Made by a program: the position numbers and the translations under genes. Below the pieces are notes generated by a model. The model ran no database searches. It saw only the letters and a list, made by a program, of their open reading frames with translations, and had not been told where the DNA came from. Shown here piece by piece: positions 1 through 8,000 of a stretch of DNA of 10,723 nt (the first letter of the stretch is position 1; the number at the start of each line of letters is the position of its first letter). The stretch comes from Campylobacterales bacterium (GTDB lineage Bacteria > Campylobacterota > Campylobacteria > Campylobacterales > QNZT01): NCBI GenBank assembly GCA_027056215.1, contig JALULO010000124.1, forward strand, positions 1-10,723, given 5' to 3'.

Positions 1-30
1 GGAATATATTCATGATCCATTTTAGCTCTT

Positions 31-150
31 TCGATAGTGGTAAATAATTAACTATTTTACCACAAAATGGAGAATAGTGGTAAATTTATCTAGTTTTTAC
101 GCATGTTATTTCGATAGTGGTAAGTTTTTCTATATTTTATACAGATTGTT
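31..150. repeat. Three degenerate 40-bp direct repeats (TAGTGGTAA core)
   Basis: Three copies of a TAGTGGTAA-containing unit start exactly 40 bp apart, at 31, 71 and 111. The first and third copies begin with the same 13 bases, TCGATAGTGGTAA. Copies 2 (71-110) and 3 (111-150) match at 28 of 40 positions, so similarity extends beyond the core. IS21-family elements carry multiple similar subterminal repeats that bind their transposase, and this spacing and the GTGGTAA-type core would suit such an end. No istA or istB sequence is visible, so that identity is inference. Operator sites or plasmid-type iterons are the alternatives. Confidence 0.6.
37..63. repeat. 8-bp inverted repeat in the first 40-bp unit
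   Basis: GTGGTAAA at 37-44 is matched by its reverse complement TTTACCAC at 56-63, around an 11-base AT-rich centre. An inverted copy of the core therefore lies inside the direct-repeat array. Facing copies are typical of protein-binding arrays at transposon ends and of dimer operators. It lacks a T-run and G+C-rich stem, so it is not a convincing terminator. Confidence 0.4.
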
Positions 151-220
151 AGACGGTCTCTATTATGCTGGTTCTATAAATAACTCACAAATATCGACGT
201 CTAATGCTTTAGACAACTTA

Positions 221-280
221 TAAGGATGCTCCACATTACAATCTTTCCATTTTCCCAATTCTGCTTGAGAGACTAGGGTG
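221..280. repeat. Left copy of imperfect 60-bp direct repeat (XRE gene segment)
   Basis: Positions 221-280 match 1556-1615 base for base without gaps at 51 of 60 positions. A perfect 21-bp block (260-280) lies at the cassette-side edge and a perfect 14-bp block (225-238) near the other end. Similarity stops at 281 on the cassette side and at 220 on the outer side. The repeat encodes the recognition-helix region of the XRE regulator. It looks like the left junction of an insertion or recombination event. Confidence 0.75.
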
Positions 281-315
281 ACATAATAATGACACTTTGT
301 TGCAACATTGCATTG

Positions 316-324
316 TGTTATACT
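316..324 (+). promoter_or_regulatory. Possible extended -10 promoter for the rhuM cassette
   Basis: TGTTATACT fits the extended -10 pattern TGnTATAAT with one mismatch. It lies just inside the left repeat and points towards rhuM. No good -35 is present. An 8-bp palindrome GTTGCAAC (299-306) lies just upstream. Predicted initiation near 331 would exclude the ATG at 330, so the promoter would mainly serve rhuM at 466. This comes from motif reading only. Confidence 0.35.
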
Positions 325-329
325 TTCCC

Positions 330-473
330 ATGGACACGAAAAAAGAAACTTTAGGTTTTTTGCAAGCAAACCAAACATTGTTAAAAGAGAAACATCATGT
401 TTCAAAAATAGAGCTTTATTCAAAAGAATTTAATGATCTAGATGACTTCTCCATAGGAGCTTATAATGCCTAA
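330..473 (+). CDS. Small 47-aa protein or gene fragment overlapping the rhuM start
   Basis: The frame runs from ATG at 330 to TAA at 473, and its last eight bases overlap the rhuM start (ATGCCTAA). Such overlap is common in translationally coupled operons. The predicted peptide is hydrophilic and starts MDTKKETLGFLQANQTLLKE. Residues 8-31 (FLQANQTLLKEKHHVSKIEL) resemble the N-terminal helix and first strand of minimal nucleotidyltransferases (MNT, as in MNT/HEPN toxin-antitoxin pairs). The GSF/GSYA catalytic motif that should follow is absent, and the remaining tail is unfamiliar. If the likeness is real, this is a truncated MNT gene. Otherwise it is a short unknown ORF or leader. No clear Shine-Dalgarno precedes the ATG, and the nearest promoter candidate would start transcription at about that base, so expression is doubtful. 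Confidence 0.35.
   Translation: MDTKKETLGFLQANQTLLKEKHHVSKIELYSKEFNDLDDFSIGAYNA
455..459 (+). promoter_or_regulatory. Shine-Dalgarno of rhuM
   Basis: AGGAG ends six bases before the ATG at 466. It is the best ribosome binding site in the window and fixes the rhuM start. It lies inside the 47-codon ORF that overlaps rhuM. Confidence 0.75.
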
Positions 474-1500
474 CCAACTAGAACCAAGCAACCCCCAACA
501 ACTCCCAAATTTCGTAATCTTCAAAATAGATAATGCTAAAGTTAACATTGATGTCTTTGTCAAAGATGAGACACTGTGGCTTACTCAAAAGCAGATAGCC
601 GAGCTTTTTGAAACAACACCACAAAATATCACTTTACATTTAAAAAACATATATCAAGAAGAAGAACTAAATGAAAATGCAACTTGTAAGAATTTCTTAC
701 AAGTTCAAAAAGAGGGAAACAGAGAGGTAAAAAGAAAGCGTAAATATTATAATCTCAAAACTATTACAGCAGTTGGTTATCGTGTAAATTCTCATAGAGC
801 TACAGAGTTTAGAAAATGGGCTACAGAAATTTTGCATGAGTACATTGTAAAAGGTTTTGCTATGGATGATGAGCGGTTGAAAGCTGTTCATCATTTTGGA
901 GTGGATTATTTTGAAGAGCAACTCGACCGCATAAGAGAGATACGACTGAGTGAGCGAAGATTTTATCAAAAAATTGCAGATATTTATGCATTGAGTGCTG
1001 ATTATGACAAAAATTATAAAACTACAAAAAAGTTTTATGCAACACTTCAAAACAAACTACATTGGGCTATTTGTGGTAAAACAGCGGCTGAGATCATCTA
1101 CTCTGAATCAGATGCGACTAAAATATTTATGGGTCTTAAAACGTGGAAAAATGCACCAGATAAAAAAATACTCAAAGGCGATGTAACCGTAGCAAAAAAT
1201 TATCTTAGTGTTGAGCATATAGAGCAGTTAAAAAGGTTGGTTTCTGCTTATCTTGATTTGGCAGAAGATAGAGCCTTGAGAGGGATTGTGATGAATATGA
1301 AAGACTGGGCAGAGTTTTTAGACAAGTTTTTGGCACTCTCTGATTACCCTATACTGCTTGATAATGGAAAAGTATCAGCCCTTGAAGCAAAACTAAAAGC
1401 GCATGCAGAGTATGAGAAATATAGAGTGATACAAGATAAAGAGTATATCTCCGATTTTGATAAACTCCTTTTAGAGATGGAAGAAAAAGATGTTAAATAA
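466..1500 (+). CDS. rhuM: RhuM-family protein
   Basis: This 344-residue protein is a full-length member of the RhuM family (Pfam Virulence_RhuM), named after a gene of Salmonella pathogenicity island 3. The molecular function is not established. Members are frequent beside or inside type I restriction-modification loci and on mobile islands. Family features are visible in order: an N-terminal helix-turn-helix-like segment (about 38-68, with LWLTQKQIAELFETTPQNI), a basic stretch (86-93), YYNLKTITAVGYRVNSHRAT (94-113), FRKWATEIL (115-123) and KGFAMDDERL (129-138). The C-terminal half follows with KTAAEIIYSESD (205-216) and LVSAYLDLAEDRALRG (258-273). The length is normal and no frameshift is seen. 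The start is supported by AGGAG six bases upstream. It sits alone between two XRE remnants with no hsdM, hsdS or hsdR beside it, so it looks like an excised or transferred piece of a larger locus. A DNA-binding role is inferred only from the N-terminal segment. Confidence 0.92.
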   Translation: MPNQLEPSNPQQLPNFVIFKIDNAKVNIDVFVKDETLWLTQKQIAELFETTPQNITLHLKNIYQEEELNENATCKNFLQVQKEGNREVKRKRKYYNLKTITAVGYRVNSHRATEFRKWATEILHEYIVKGFAMDDERLKAVHHFGVDYFEEQLDRIREIRLSERRFYQKIADIYALSADYDKNYKTTKKFYATLQNKLHWAICGKTAAEIIYSESDATKIFMGLKTWKNAPDKKILKGDVTVAKNYLSVEHIEQLKRLVSAYLDLAEDRALRGIVMNMKDWAEFLDKFLALSDYPILLDNGKVSALEAKLKAHAEYEKYRVIQDKEYISDFDKLLLEMEEKDVK

Positions 1501-1558
1501 TGTAACAGAAAATGAGATAGAACTCCCAACAAAGAGGTGTCAGGTCACTAATATCTAA
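1490..1558 (+). pseudogene. 22-codon ORF overlapping the rhuM end; likely truncated gene start
   Basis: ATG at 1490 lies inside the last codons of rhuM (11-base overlap, different frame), and the frame runs to TAA at 1558. Its stop lies within the first bases of the right 60-bp repeat. The peptide, MLNNVTENEIELPTKRCQV plus three residues, could be the beginning of the next gene of the donor operon. The ELP-containing start is loosely like the N-terminus of type I specificity subunits (HsdS), but it is too short to assign. Coupling to rhuM followed by loss at the repeat edge suggests an operon cut by recombination. Chance occurrence is possible at this length. Confidence 0.25.
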
Positions 1559-1746
1559 AGATGCTCCACATTAAACCGTTTTCCTTTCCCCAACTCTGCT
1601 TGAGAGACTAGGGTGGTAGAAGCATGCCCGATCTCACCAGACAAAGCCAGCTGGCTCAAACCTTTTAACTCCCGGTATTTCTTTACATTTTTACCAATAA
1701 CTACATATAACTCTTGGACTTCTTGATTAAGGTCCATACATTGCAT
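1555..1746 (-). pseudogene. XRE-family regulator, N-terminal half (truncated)
   Basis: Minus-strand ATG at 1746, or at 1737 for the variant beginning MDLNQEV, leads to a TAG at 1555. The 63 residues form a Cro/C1-type helix-turn-helix: VIGKNVKKYRELKGLSQLAL (residues 16-35), then the turn and recognition-helix region GHASTTLVSQAELGKGKRF (40-58). The protein stops immediately after NVEHL, where family members continue with a final helix. That missing helix (YKLSKALDVDICELF) is present 1.3 kb away at 163-222, on the same strand. The gene is therefore probably broken by the RhuM cassette. It diverges from the helicase gene at 1790 across only 43 bp, so an intact version could have controlled that promoter. 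The truncated product keeps the whole DNA-contact region, so residual activity is possible. Confidence 0.75.
1556..1615. repeat. Right copy of imperfect 60-bp direct repeat (XRE gene segment)
   Basis: This is the partner of 221-280, with 51 of 60 positions identical in ungapped alignment and an offset of 1335 bp. The XRE gene continues only to the right of this copy and only to the left of the other. This is the arrangement left by insertion into, or recombination within, the gene. The divergence argues against a recent target-site duplication. Confidence 0.75.
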
Positions 1747-1789
1747 AAAACAATGGCATAATATTCTTATAGAAAGAGATGGGTTTAAT
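1747..1789 (+). promoter_or_regulatory. Divergent intergenic region with weak promoter and SD for the helicase
   Basis: This 43-bp gap separates the minus-strand XRE start from the plus-strand helicase start. CATAAT (1757-1762) is a possible -10. AAAGAGA (1773-1779) is a purine-rich Shine-Dalgarno candidate ten bases before the ATG at 1790. No convincing -35 is present, so exact positions are uncertain. A regulator transcribed divergently from its target commonly binds such a gap. Confidence 0.3.
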
Positions 1790-4700
1790 ATGACAGATTT
1801 ACCAAATGGTCTTTATGATCTACTTCATACATCACTACTCCATGAACGTTTAGAAAAAGCGGGATTATTAGACCGTACAGTTTGGAAAGAGTTAGATGCA
1901 GATGAGGTTATAGAACGGTTATCGACTCCATTAGCACATGAAATTGCAAAATATTTAAGTGAAGTGATTTCTGGAAAACAAGGTAGCTCATTAGAAACAG
2001 CATTAGAAGATGTTTTCCAGTCTCCAAATGTTTTATATAAAATCGTAGAAACACTTCGTCCAAAATCATTAGAATCTTTGCAGGAAATAAAGCCTCTACA
2101 ACCTATTATTACTACAAATGAACGTCCAGATACTCCTTTATCTGTCTCTGCTCTTTTAACCGGATCATCTCGAAGTCCTGCTTTACGAACACAACTTATC
2201 AAAGAATTGATAACATGTGATAGGGCTGATTGGCTGGTCTCTTTTATCAAATTTTCAGGTATTTTGCCACTATTACCAGCGTTGCGTGAATTTACTCAGA
2301 CACCAGCACCAGATGGTGGGCTTAGATTACGTATCGCTACAACGTCGTATATGGGCGCAACAGACGTTAAAGCAATTAAAACATTACTAGAATTACCAAA
2401 TACTCAAGTTCGAGTTTCATATGACACAAAAAGGACACGGCTACATGCTAAAGCTTATCTCTTTTATCGTGATACGGGGTTTGGATCGGCATATATAGGT
2501 TCTGCAAATGTCTCAAAAGCTGCTTTAGATGAAGGGCTAGAATGGACGGCAAAAATTAGTCAATATGAGACAGAACATTTATGGAAGCATGCCATCGCTA
2601 CTTTTGAGTCGCATTGGGAAGATGAGTCAGAATTTACCTCTTGTGAAGTACAAGACTTGCCATCTTTAGAGAAAGCACTATCTTCTGAACGAGGGAAAGG
2701 GTTAAGTGATGAGACGATATCCTTTTTTGATCTTCGCCCTTACTCTTATCAGAAAACAGTTTTAGAAGACATAACTGCAGAGAGAGTGGCGGGTAAATAT
2801 AAGCATTTAATAATAGCTGCGACTGGTACAGGCAAGACAATGATTGCTGCTTTTGATTATAAAAACTATTGTTCACTCAAAAGTGGCCACCCTAAACTAT
2901 TATTTATTGCACATCGTGAAGAGATACTCAATCAAGCGTGTTCCGCTTTTCGCCAAGTTCTTCGAGATGGAAGTTTTGGTGATGTTGTAGTTGGAGGTAA
3001 ATTACCTACTCAAAGTAATCATTTGTTCTGTTCAGTGCAAAGTTGGAATAGTCGAAATTTTGATGAGTTTGCTTCAGATTTTTTTGATTATGTTGTTTTA
3101 GACGAAGCACACCATGCAAGTGCCTCATCATATCAAAAGTTGATCAAACATATCTCTCCAGACTCTTTACTTGGTTTAACGGCCACACCAGAAAGAACTG
3201 ATGGTCAGGATATTCGTCAAGACTTTGGAGGGACTTTTACGCATGAAATTCGATTACCTGAAGCTATAGAAAAAACATTGTTAAGTCCATTCCATTATTA
3301 TGGTGTTCCTGACTTAGCCGGATTAGACTTTTCCTCTTTAGCGTGGAAACGTGGAGGCTATGATATTCAGCAACTACGTGAACAATTAGAAGGAAATAGC
3401 AAACGGGCAAAATGGGTAATGGATCAGACAGAGTTGCATGTTTCAGATATCCATAACGTGCGGGGGATCGGTTTTTGTGTAAGTGTGGAACATGCAGAAT
3501 TTATGGCGACTTTTTGTAATGAACATAATATCTCTGCTATAGCATTAAGTGGAGAAACTTCTAAAGATATACGAAGAAAAGCGCAACAGCAACTTGAAAG
3601 TTATGAAGTCCATTTCATTTTCACGGTTGATTTATACAATGAAGGAGTTGATATACCAAGTGTGAATACGGTCTTGTTCCTTCGGCCAACAGAGAGCTTG
3701 ACACTGTTCTTACAACAACTTGGTCGAGGGTTACGTTTGCATGAAGACAAGTCTCACCTGACAGTATTAGACTTTATCGCACCACAACATCGCCGCTTTA
3801 GTTTTGCAAAAAGATTTCAAGCATTAACAAGTAGGCCAGAGCTCAGAATAGATAAACAAATAGAACGTGATATGCCTTATGTCCCTTCTGGATGTTTAGT
3901 CTATTTAGAAAAGCAGGCAAAAGAAGATGTGTTAAATAACATTCGCTCAGCTGCAGCTAGTTTACGAGGTGAACAACTCTTGAGTGAGCTTCGTCGACTA
4001 CAGGCGCAGACAGATGGTAATCCATCTTTACAACAAATGATAGACTACTTACAGCTAGATACTCCAGATGAAATATACAAGCGAGGATTACCTCATGTTC
4101 TGCTATCCAAAGCAGAAGGAAAAGAAAGTTTTGATGACAAAATAGATTTTAATGTTGTTCTTGCCAAAGGATTCCGTCGACTTTCCTTTATGGACGATAC
4201 TTATTTTATTGAAGATGCTAAGCGTCTTGTAACAACTGGTAAAAGTTTTTCGAGATTAACTAAACCATTGTTACACAGTTTGTTGTGGAATAAAAACAAA
4301 CCTGAAGATGGAACTATTGAAGCTGTAGATAGCTTTATAACTTCTCGTACAGGAGTTAAACAGGACTTAATAGAACTGTTTGATTGGCTTTTAACACATA
4401 AGGTTCCCTTGCCAAAGCAACAATTAGAAAGTTTAACAGGTCCCTTGACTTTACATGCGTCATATACAAGAGAGCAAATACTGCTTGCTGTCGGTTTAGG
4501 GTCTTTTGAACAGCCTAGAAGTTCACGTGAAGGAGTGCTACACGTCCCTAATCGTAAAATAGATATTTTTTTTGCTGATATTAATAAAAGTGAATTAGAT
4601 TTCTCTCCAACTACCATGTATGAAGATTATGCAATAAGTAATAAGCTATTTCATTGGCAAAGCCAATCACAGACCGGTGAATCTTCACCAGTAGGAAAAC

Positions 4701-4909
4701 GTTATATAAATCATGAAGAAAAAGGGTATACACCACTATTATTTATTCGAGACCGCAAAAAACTACAGAATGGTTTAACGGCACCTTACCTTTATGTAGG
4801 ACCATTGAAATATAAAAGACATGAAAGGTCTAAACCAATTTCATTTGTTTGGGAGATAGAATATGCATTACCAGCACGTTGTATGATGTGGGCACAGCAA
4901 GTAAAATAA
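1790..4909 (+). CDS. PLD-nuclease / SF2 DEAH helicase / DUF3427 fusion protein
   Basis: This 1039-residue protein has three parts. Residues about 130-275 form a phospholipase-D-like nuclease domain with RLHAKAYLFYR (217-227, HxK at H219 and K221) and YIGSANVSKAAL (235-246), the single-HKD pattern that usually acts as a dimer. Residues about 315-680 form an SF2 helicase core: ATGTGKT Walker A (344-350), LDEAHH (437-442), LTATPERTDG (463-472), DLYNEGVDIPSV (614-625) and QQLGRGLRL (642-650). The remainder matches my recollection of DUF3427, including HEEKGYTPLLFIRDRKK (975-991) near the end. Proteins of about 1000 residues with this layout occur widely in bacteria and are often found in defence islands. 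Cleavage of nucleic acid driven by ATP-dependent translocation is the likely activity, though no substrate is established from sequence. The reading frame is intact, and all catalytic residues looked for are present except the Asp four residues after the HxK lysine, where the sequence has Tyr226. The next large helicase gene follows after 129 bp on the same strand. Confidence 0.93.
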   Translation: MTDLPNGLYDLLHTSLLHERLEKAGLLDRTVWKELDADEVIERLSTPLAHEIAKYLSEVISGKQGSSLETALEDVFQSPNVLYKIVETLRPKSLESLQEIKPLQPIITTNERPDTPLSVSALLTGSSRSPALRTQLIKELITCDRADWLVSFIKFSGILPLLPALREFTQTPAPDGGLRLRIATTSYMGATDVKAIKTLLELPNTQVRVSYDTKRTRLHAKAYLFYRDTGFGSAYIGSANVSKAALDEGLEWTAKISQYETEHLWKHAIATFESHWEDESEFTSCEVQDLPSLEKALSSERGKGLSDETISFFDLRPYSYQKTVLEDITAERVAGKYKHLIIAATGTGKTMIAAFDYKNYCSLKSGHPKLLFIAHREEILNQACSAFRQVLRDGSFGDVVVGGKLPTQSNHLFCSVQSWNSRNFDEFASDFFDYVVLDEAHHASASSYQKLIKHISPDSLLGLTATPERTDGQDIRQDFGGTFTHEIRLPEAIEKTLLSPFHYYGVPDLAGLDFSSLAWKRGGYDIQQLREQLEGNSKRAKWVMDQTELHVSDIHNVRGIGFCVSVEHAEFMATFCNEHNISAIALSGETSKDIRRKAQQQLESYEVHFIFTVDLYNEGVDIPSVNTVLFLRPTESLTLFLQQLGRGLRLHEDKSHLTVLDFIAPQHRRFSFAKRFQALTSRPELRIDKQIERDMPYVPSGCLVYLEKQAKEDVLNNIRSAAASLRGEQLLSELRRLQAQTDGNPSLQQMIDYLQLDTPDEIYKRGLPHVLLSKAEGKESFDDKIDFNVVLAKGFRRLSFMDDTYFIEDAKRLVTTGKSFSRLTKPLLHSLLWNKNKPEDGTIEAVDSFITSRTGVKQDLIELFDWLLTHKVPLPKQQLESLTGPLTLHASYTREQILLAVGLGSFEQPRSSREGVLHVPNRKIDIFFADINKSELDFSPTTMYEDYAISNKLFHWQSQSQTGESSPVGKRYINHEEKGYTPLLFIRDRKKLQNGLTAPYLYVGPLKYKRHERSKPISFVWEIEYALPARCMMWAQQVK

Positions 4910-5038
4910 GTTTTTGTTATAAAAGTTAGTTATACTGATATCAAAGCTTACTAAATGAGAATAACAATATTTTATATACTAGAGCTACTTTAATTAGAAT
5001 ACCATAAATCCTTCGTATAATATACATAATTAAATTAG
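4910..5038 (+). promoter_or_regulatory. Intergenic region with a perfect -10 box (TATAAT, 5016-5021)
   Basis: This 129-bp, very AT-rich gap lies between the two helicase genes. TATAAT at 5016-5021 is a consensus -10. The best -35 at the right distance is poor (around 4993-4999), as is usual for Campylobacterota promoters. Transcription would start near 5028-5029. No hairpin with a T-run closes the upstream gene, so read-through plus a second promoter is possible. The second gene may thus be expressed alone as well as with the first. Confidence 0.5.
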
Positions 5039-8000
5039 ATGGAATTTTATACAATGCCTAAAGAAGCTCTTTTTATTGATATTGAAGCTACCCATAGCGG
5101 GGATATTCAAGAAGTTGGTGTTATATATAAAAATGAAGAGCTAAAAACAAGTTCACTTCAAAATATAAAAGAGTTTATTTCTCAAGCAAATACAAATTAT
5201 ATTGTTGGACATAATATAATTGCATTTGACAAAAAGCTCTTGGAAAATACTTCTGTAAGCAGTCTGTTTCATGAGAAAATTTTCATAGACACTTTACCTG
5301 TTTCAATGCTTCTATTTAATGAAAAAACTTTCCATAGTCTCCCAAAAAACTATAAAAGTGAAGATTGCTTTTTAAATGACCCTGTTAAAGATGCACAACT
5401 TTCAAAAGATCTTTTGGAAAAGTCTATTGCAAAGTTTAAAACGCTGCCTACACTACAAAGAAATATCTTATATACTTTGCTAAAAAAGGAAGAAGTATTT
5501 CAAGGCTTTTTTAATTTTATAGATGAAGATAGTTATGAAGAACTTTCAGTTCCTATTCTAAAAGGAACAATACTTAATGTTTTTAAAACTATTATCAAGA
5601 ATGAAGATGTTTTAGAAGAAGCACTATTAATAAATAAAGTAGAGTTGGCTTTTATTTTGGCAATAAGAATGCCTGAACTCGAGGTAAATGCTCAGCCACC
5701 AAAAGTTTTATATGATTATGAAAACATTACAGCTTTACAAGAAAAGTTATGTTTTGATTATGATAAATCAATAGAAAATTTAAGTAGCTTTGCAGAAGAT
5801 ACTTTTGGTTTTGGAACATTTAGAGAATTCCCTCGTCAAGATGCTACTTTAGAAACAGGGATGATGGTTTCACAACAAGAAATTGTCGAAGCCGCCTTGA
5901 AAGCTAATGAATCCTTTCTTGCTATTTTACCAACGGGTGGTGGAAAAACATTTACATTTTGGTTACCAGCTCTTATTAAAGCGAAAGCATTAAAGACGTT
6001 AACCGTTGTTATCTCTCCTTTACAAGCACTTATTAAAGATCATATGGATAGTTTTCATGAGTCAGTTGCAAACTATAAAGCTGTTGCCTTAAGTGGATAT
6101 CTTTCTCCTTTAGAACGAGCTGATGCTATTGATAAGGTTGTTAATGGTGATGCTGATGTCCTCTATTTAGCACCAGAAAGCTTACGTTCAAATGCTGTTT
6201 TTAATTTACTTAAAAATAGGGTTATTGAAAGATTTGTCATTGATGAGGCACATTGTCTATCAACATGGGGTAATGATTTTAGACATGATTATTTTTATAT
6301 AGGAGCTTTTATTAATGATTTATTAGAGGCAAAACCTTTCCAAGATTATATTCCTGTTTCATGTTTTACAGCAACGGCAAAACCAAAGGTGATTGATGAT
6401 ATTACATCGTATATAGAAAAATCACTCGATGTTGAAATGAAACGTTATATCGCGGTTCCAGAGAGAAAAAATCTAGATTATGTGGGGACCTCTGTTCATA
6501 ATGATAAAGATAAATATACAAAGCTTTTAGAATTGATTAAAACCAAAGAAGGGTCTACTCTAATTTATATTCCTTCTTCAACAAAAACCTGCGATAAGAT
6601 AGCTGAACAGTTAGCCCTTGATACAGGTAAAAATGTTGCATCTTTTCACGGAAAATTAGAAACAGATATAAAAATGCAAATTCTAAAAGATTACATAGAT
6701 GATACTATTGATATTGTTGTTGCGACAACAGCCTTTGGAATGGGTGTAGATAAACCAAATATTAAGAATGTTATTCATTATGAGATCTCTGAATCATTAG
6801 AAAATTATGCACAAGAAGCAGGAAGAGGTGCAAGAGATCAGAGCATACGTGCATCTTGTCCTCTTCTATTTAGCGAATCTGATTTAGATAAACACTTTAC
6901 AACATTAAGCCGTTCTAAGTTAAATGCAGATGAGATTAATGCAGTGTTTAGAGTCCTTAAAACAGATACACGAAATCCAGTGACTTTTACAACGCGTGAA
7001 ATAGCTACTAAAGCGGGATGGGACACCGAAGATAGTTCTAATGATTATGATATGAAAGTAAAAACAGCTTTACTAGAGCTAGAAAGAGAAGAATATCTTC
7101 AACGTTCACGGAATCAAGTAAAATATTATGCAGATTCTATCTCAAAAGATGCATTTTTAAACCTTGAAAAAGAGTACGAGTCGGGATGTTATGATGATGA
7201 GTCAAAAGTAAGACTTTCACGTGTGTTAAATACAGTAATTGGCTCGGGAAAACCAGATGCTGTACAACTAGATGAGTTAACAGAAATTTTAGGGTATTCC
7301 CATGAAGAAGTTTCGCAATCAATTTTAAAATTAAAAGGTATAGGTGTTATATCTGATGCAAAAGACTTGAGTCTTAGTATTTCTAAAAAAGGAGTAGATA
7401 ATTATTCCAAGTATGTGAAGATTGAAGTATTATTGTATGAGTATCTACTTCAAGAGAGTGGACATGTTATTAGAATGAGTACATTAAATCAGTATCTTTC
7501 AGAAAATATTTCTTTATCACTGAAAAACGAAAATGTAATTGCTACTATAAAAATATTAATAAAAAGCTGGAGAGGACGTGCGCATCAGTTTAAATTTAAT
7601 AGAATAGATAGACAAAAAGATCTTTGGTATTTTGAGTTTATTGATAAGAAACTACTTAGAGAATCAATTAGTTATAAGCAACATGTCTCATTAAAACTTG
7701 TAAAGTTCTTTTCAAAAAATATAAATACCAGAAAACCAACAGAGAAAGTGAGTGTAGAGTTTTCTATGCTTGAGATGCAAGAAGAATTTAAAATACAAAA
7801 CTCAAAAATAATTGATAAGGCGCTACTACATCTACATGACTTGAAAATTTTAGAACTTGGAAAAGGTCGTTTTATATATTACTCACCTATGAGTATTCAA
7901 AAGTCTGAAAAAATGTTAATGCCAAGAAAACGTTATACTAGAGCAGAATATAAGATGAGGTTAGAACCTTATTATCAATATAAAATGGAATCGATACATA

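Larger units (their letters stand above)
163..378 (-). pseudogene. XRE-family regulator, C-terminal half (split gene remnant)
   Basis: The minus-strand frame ending in TAA at 163 encodes LVSQAELGKWKDCNVEHPY followed by KLSKALDVDICELFIEPA. This is the end of a Cro/C1-type (XRE) helix-turn-helix regulator, the family that binds operator DNA as a dimer. Only about 163-282 is clearly homologous to the family. It aligns with the N-terminal remnant at 1555-1746: joining that remnant to this tail gives a normal regulator of about 82 residues. Upstream of 282 the frame remains open to an ATG at 378 and a TTG at 423. The residues there resemble an XRE helix only weakly (AKNLK against GKNVK), and 330-423 is also covered by a plus-strand ORF. 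The simplest reading is a gene half cut off by the RhuM cassette. A diverged but intact 71-86-residue regulator is the alternative. Confidence 0.6.

Noticed and set aside
31..150. CRISPR array
   Set aside because: The units are only about 70% alike outside the core, there are three, and there are no distinct unique spacers of constant length or cas genes.
299..306. GTTGCAAC palindrome as an operator
   Set aside because: An 8-bp palindrome next to a weak promoter is expected by chance too often, and no second copy was found nearby.
163..1746. Recent IS-type target-site duplication
   Set aside because: The 60-bp repeats differ at nine positions and are far longer than IS duplications. No transposase lies between them.
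4566..4573. T8 tract in the first helicase as a phase-variation site
   Set aside because: Eight Ts encode an ordinary Ile-Phe-Phe stretch in an AT-rich gene. The tract is short for slippage control and the frame is intact.
1790..4909. Type I restriction HsdR or a Mokosh system component
   Set aside because: The layout (PLD, SF2 DEAH, DUF3427-like tail) fits neither HsdR, which has an N-terminal PD-(D/E)XK domain, nor Mokosh as I know it, where the helicase is of the SF1 type.
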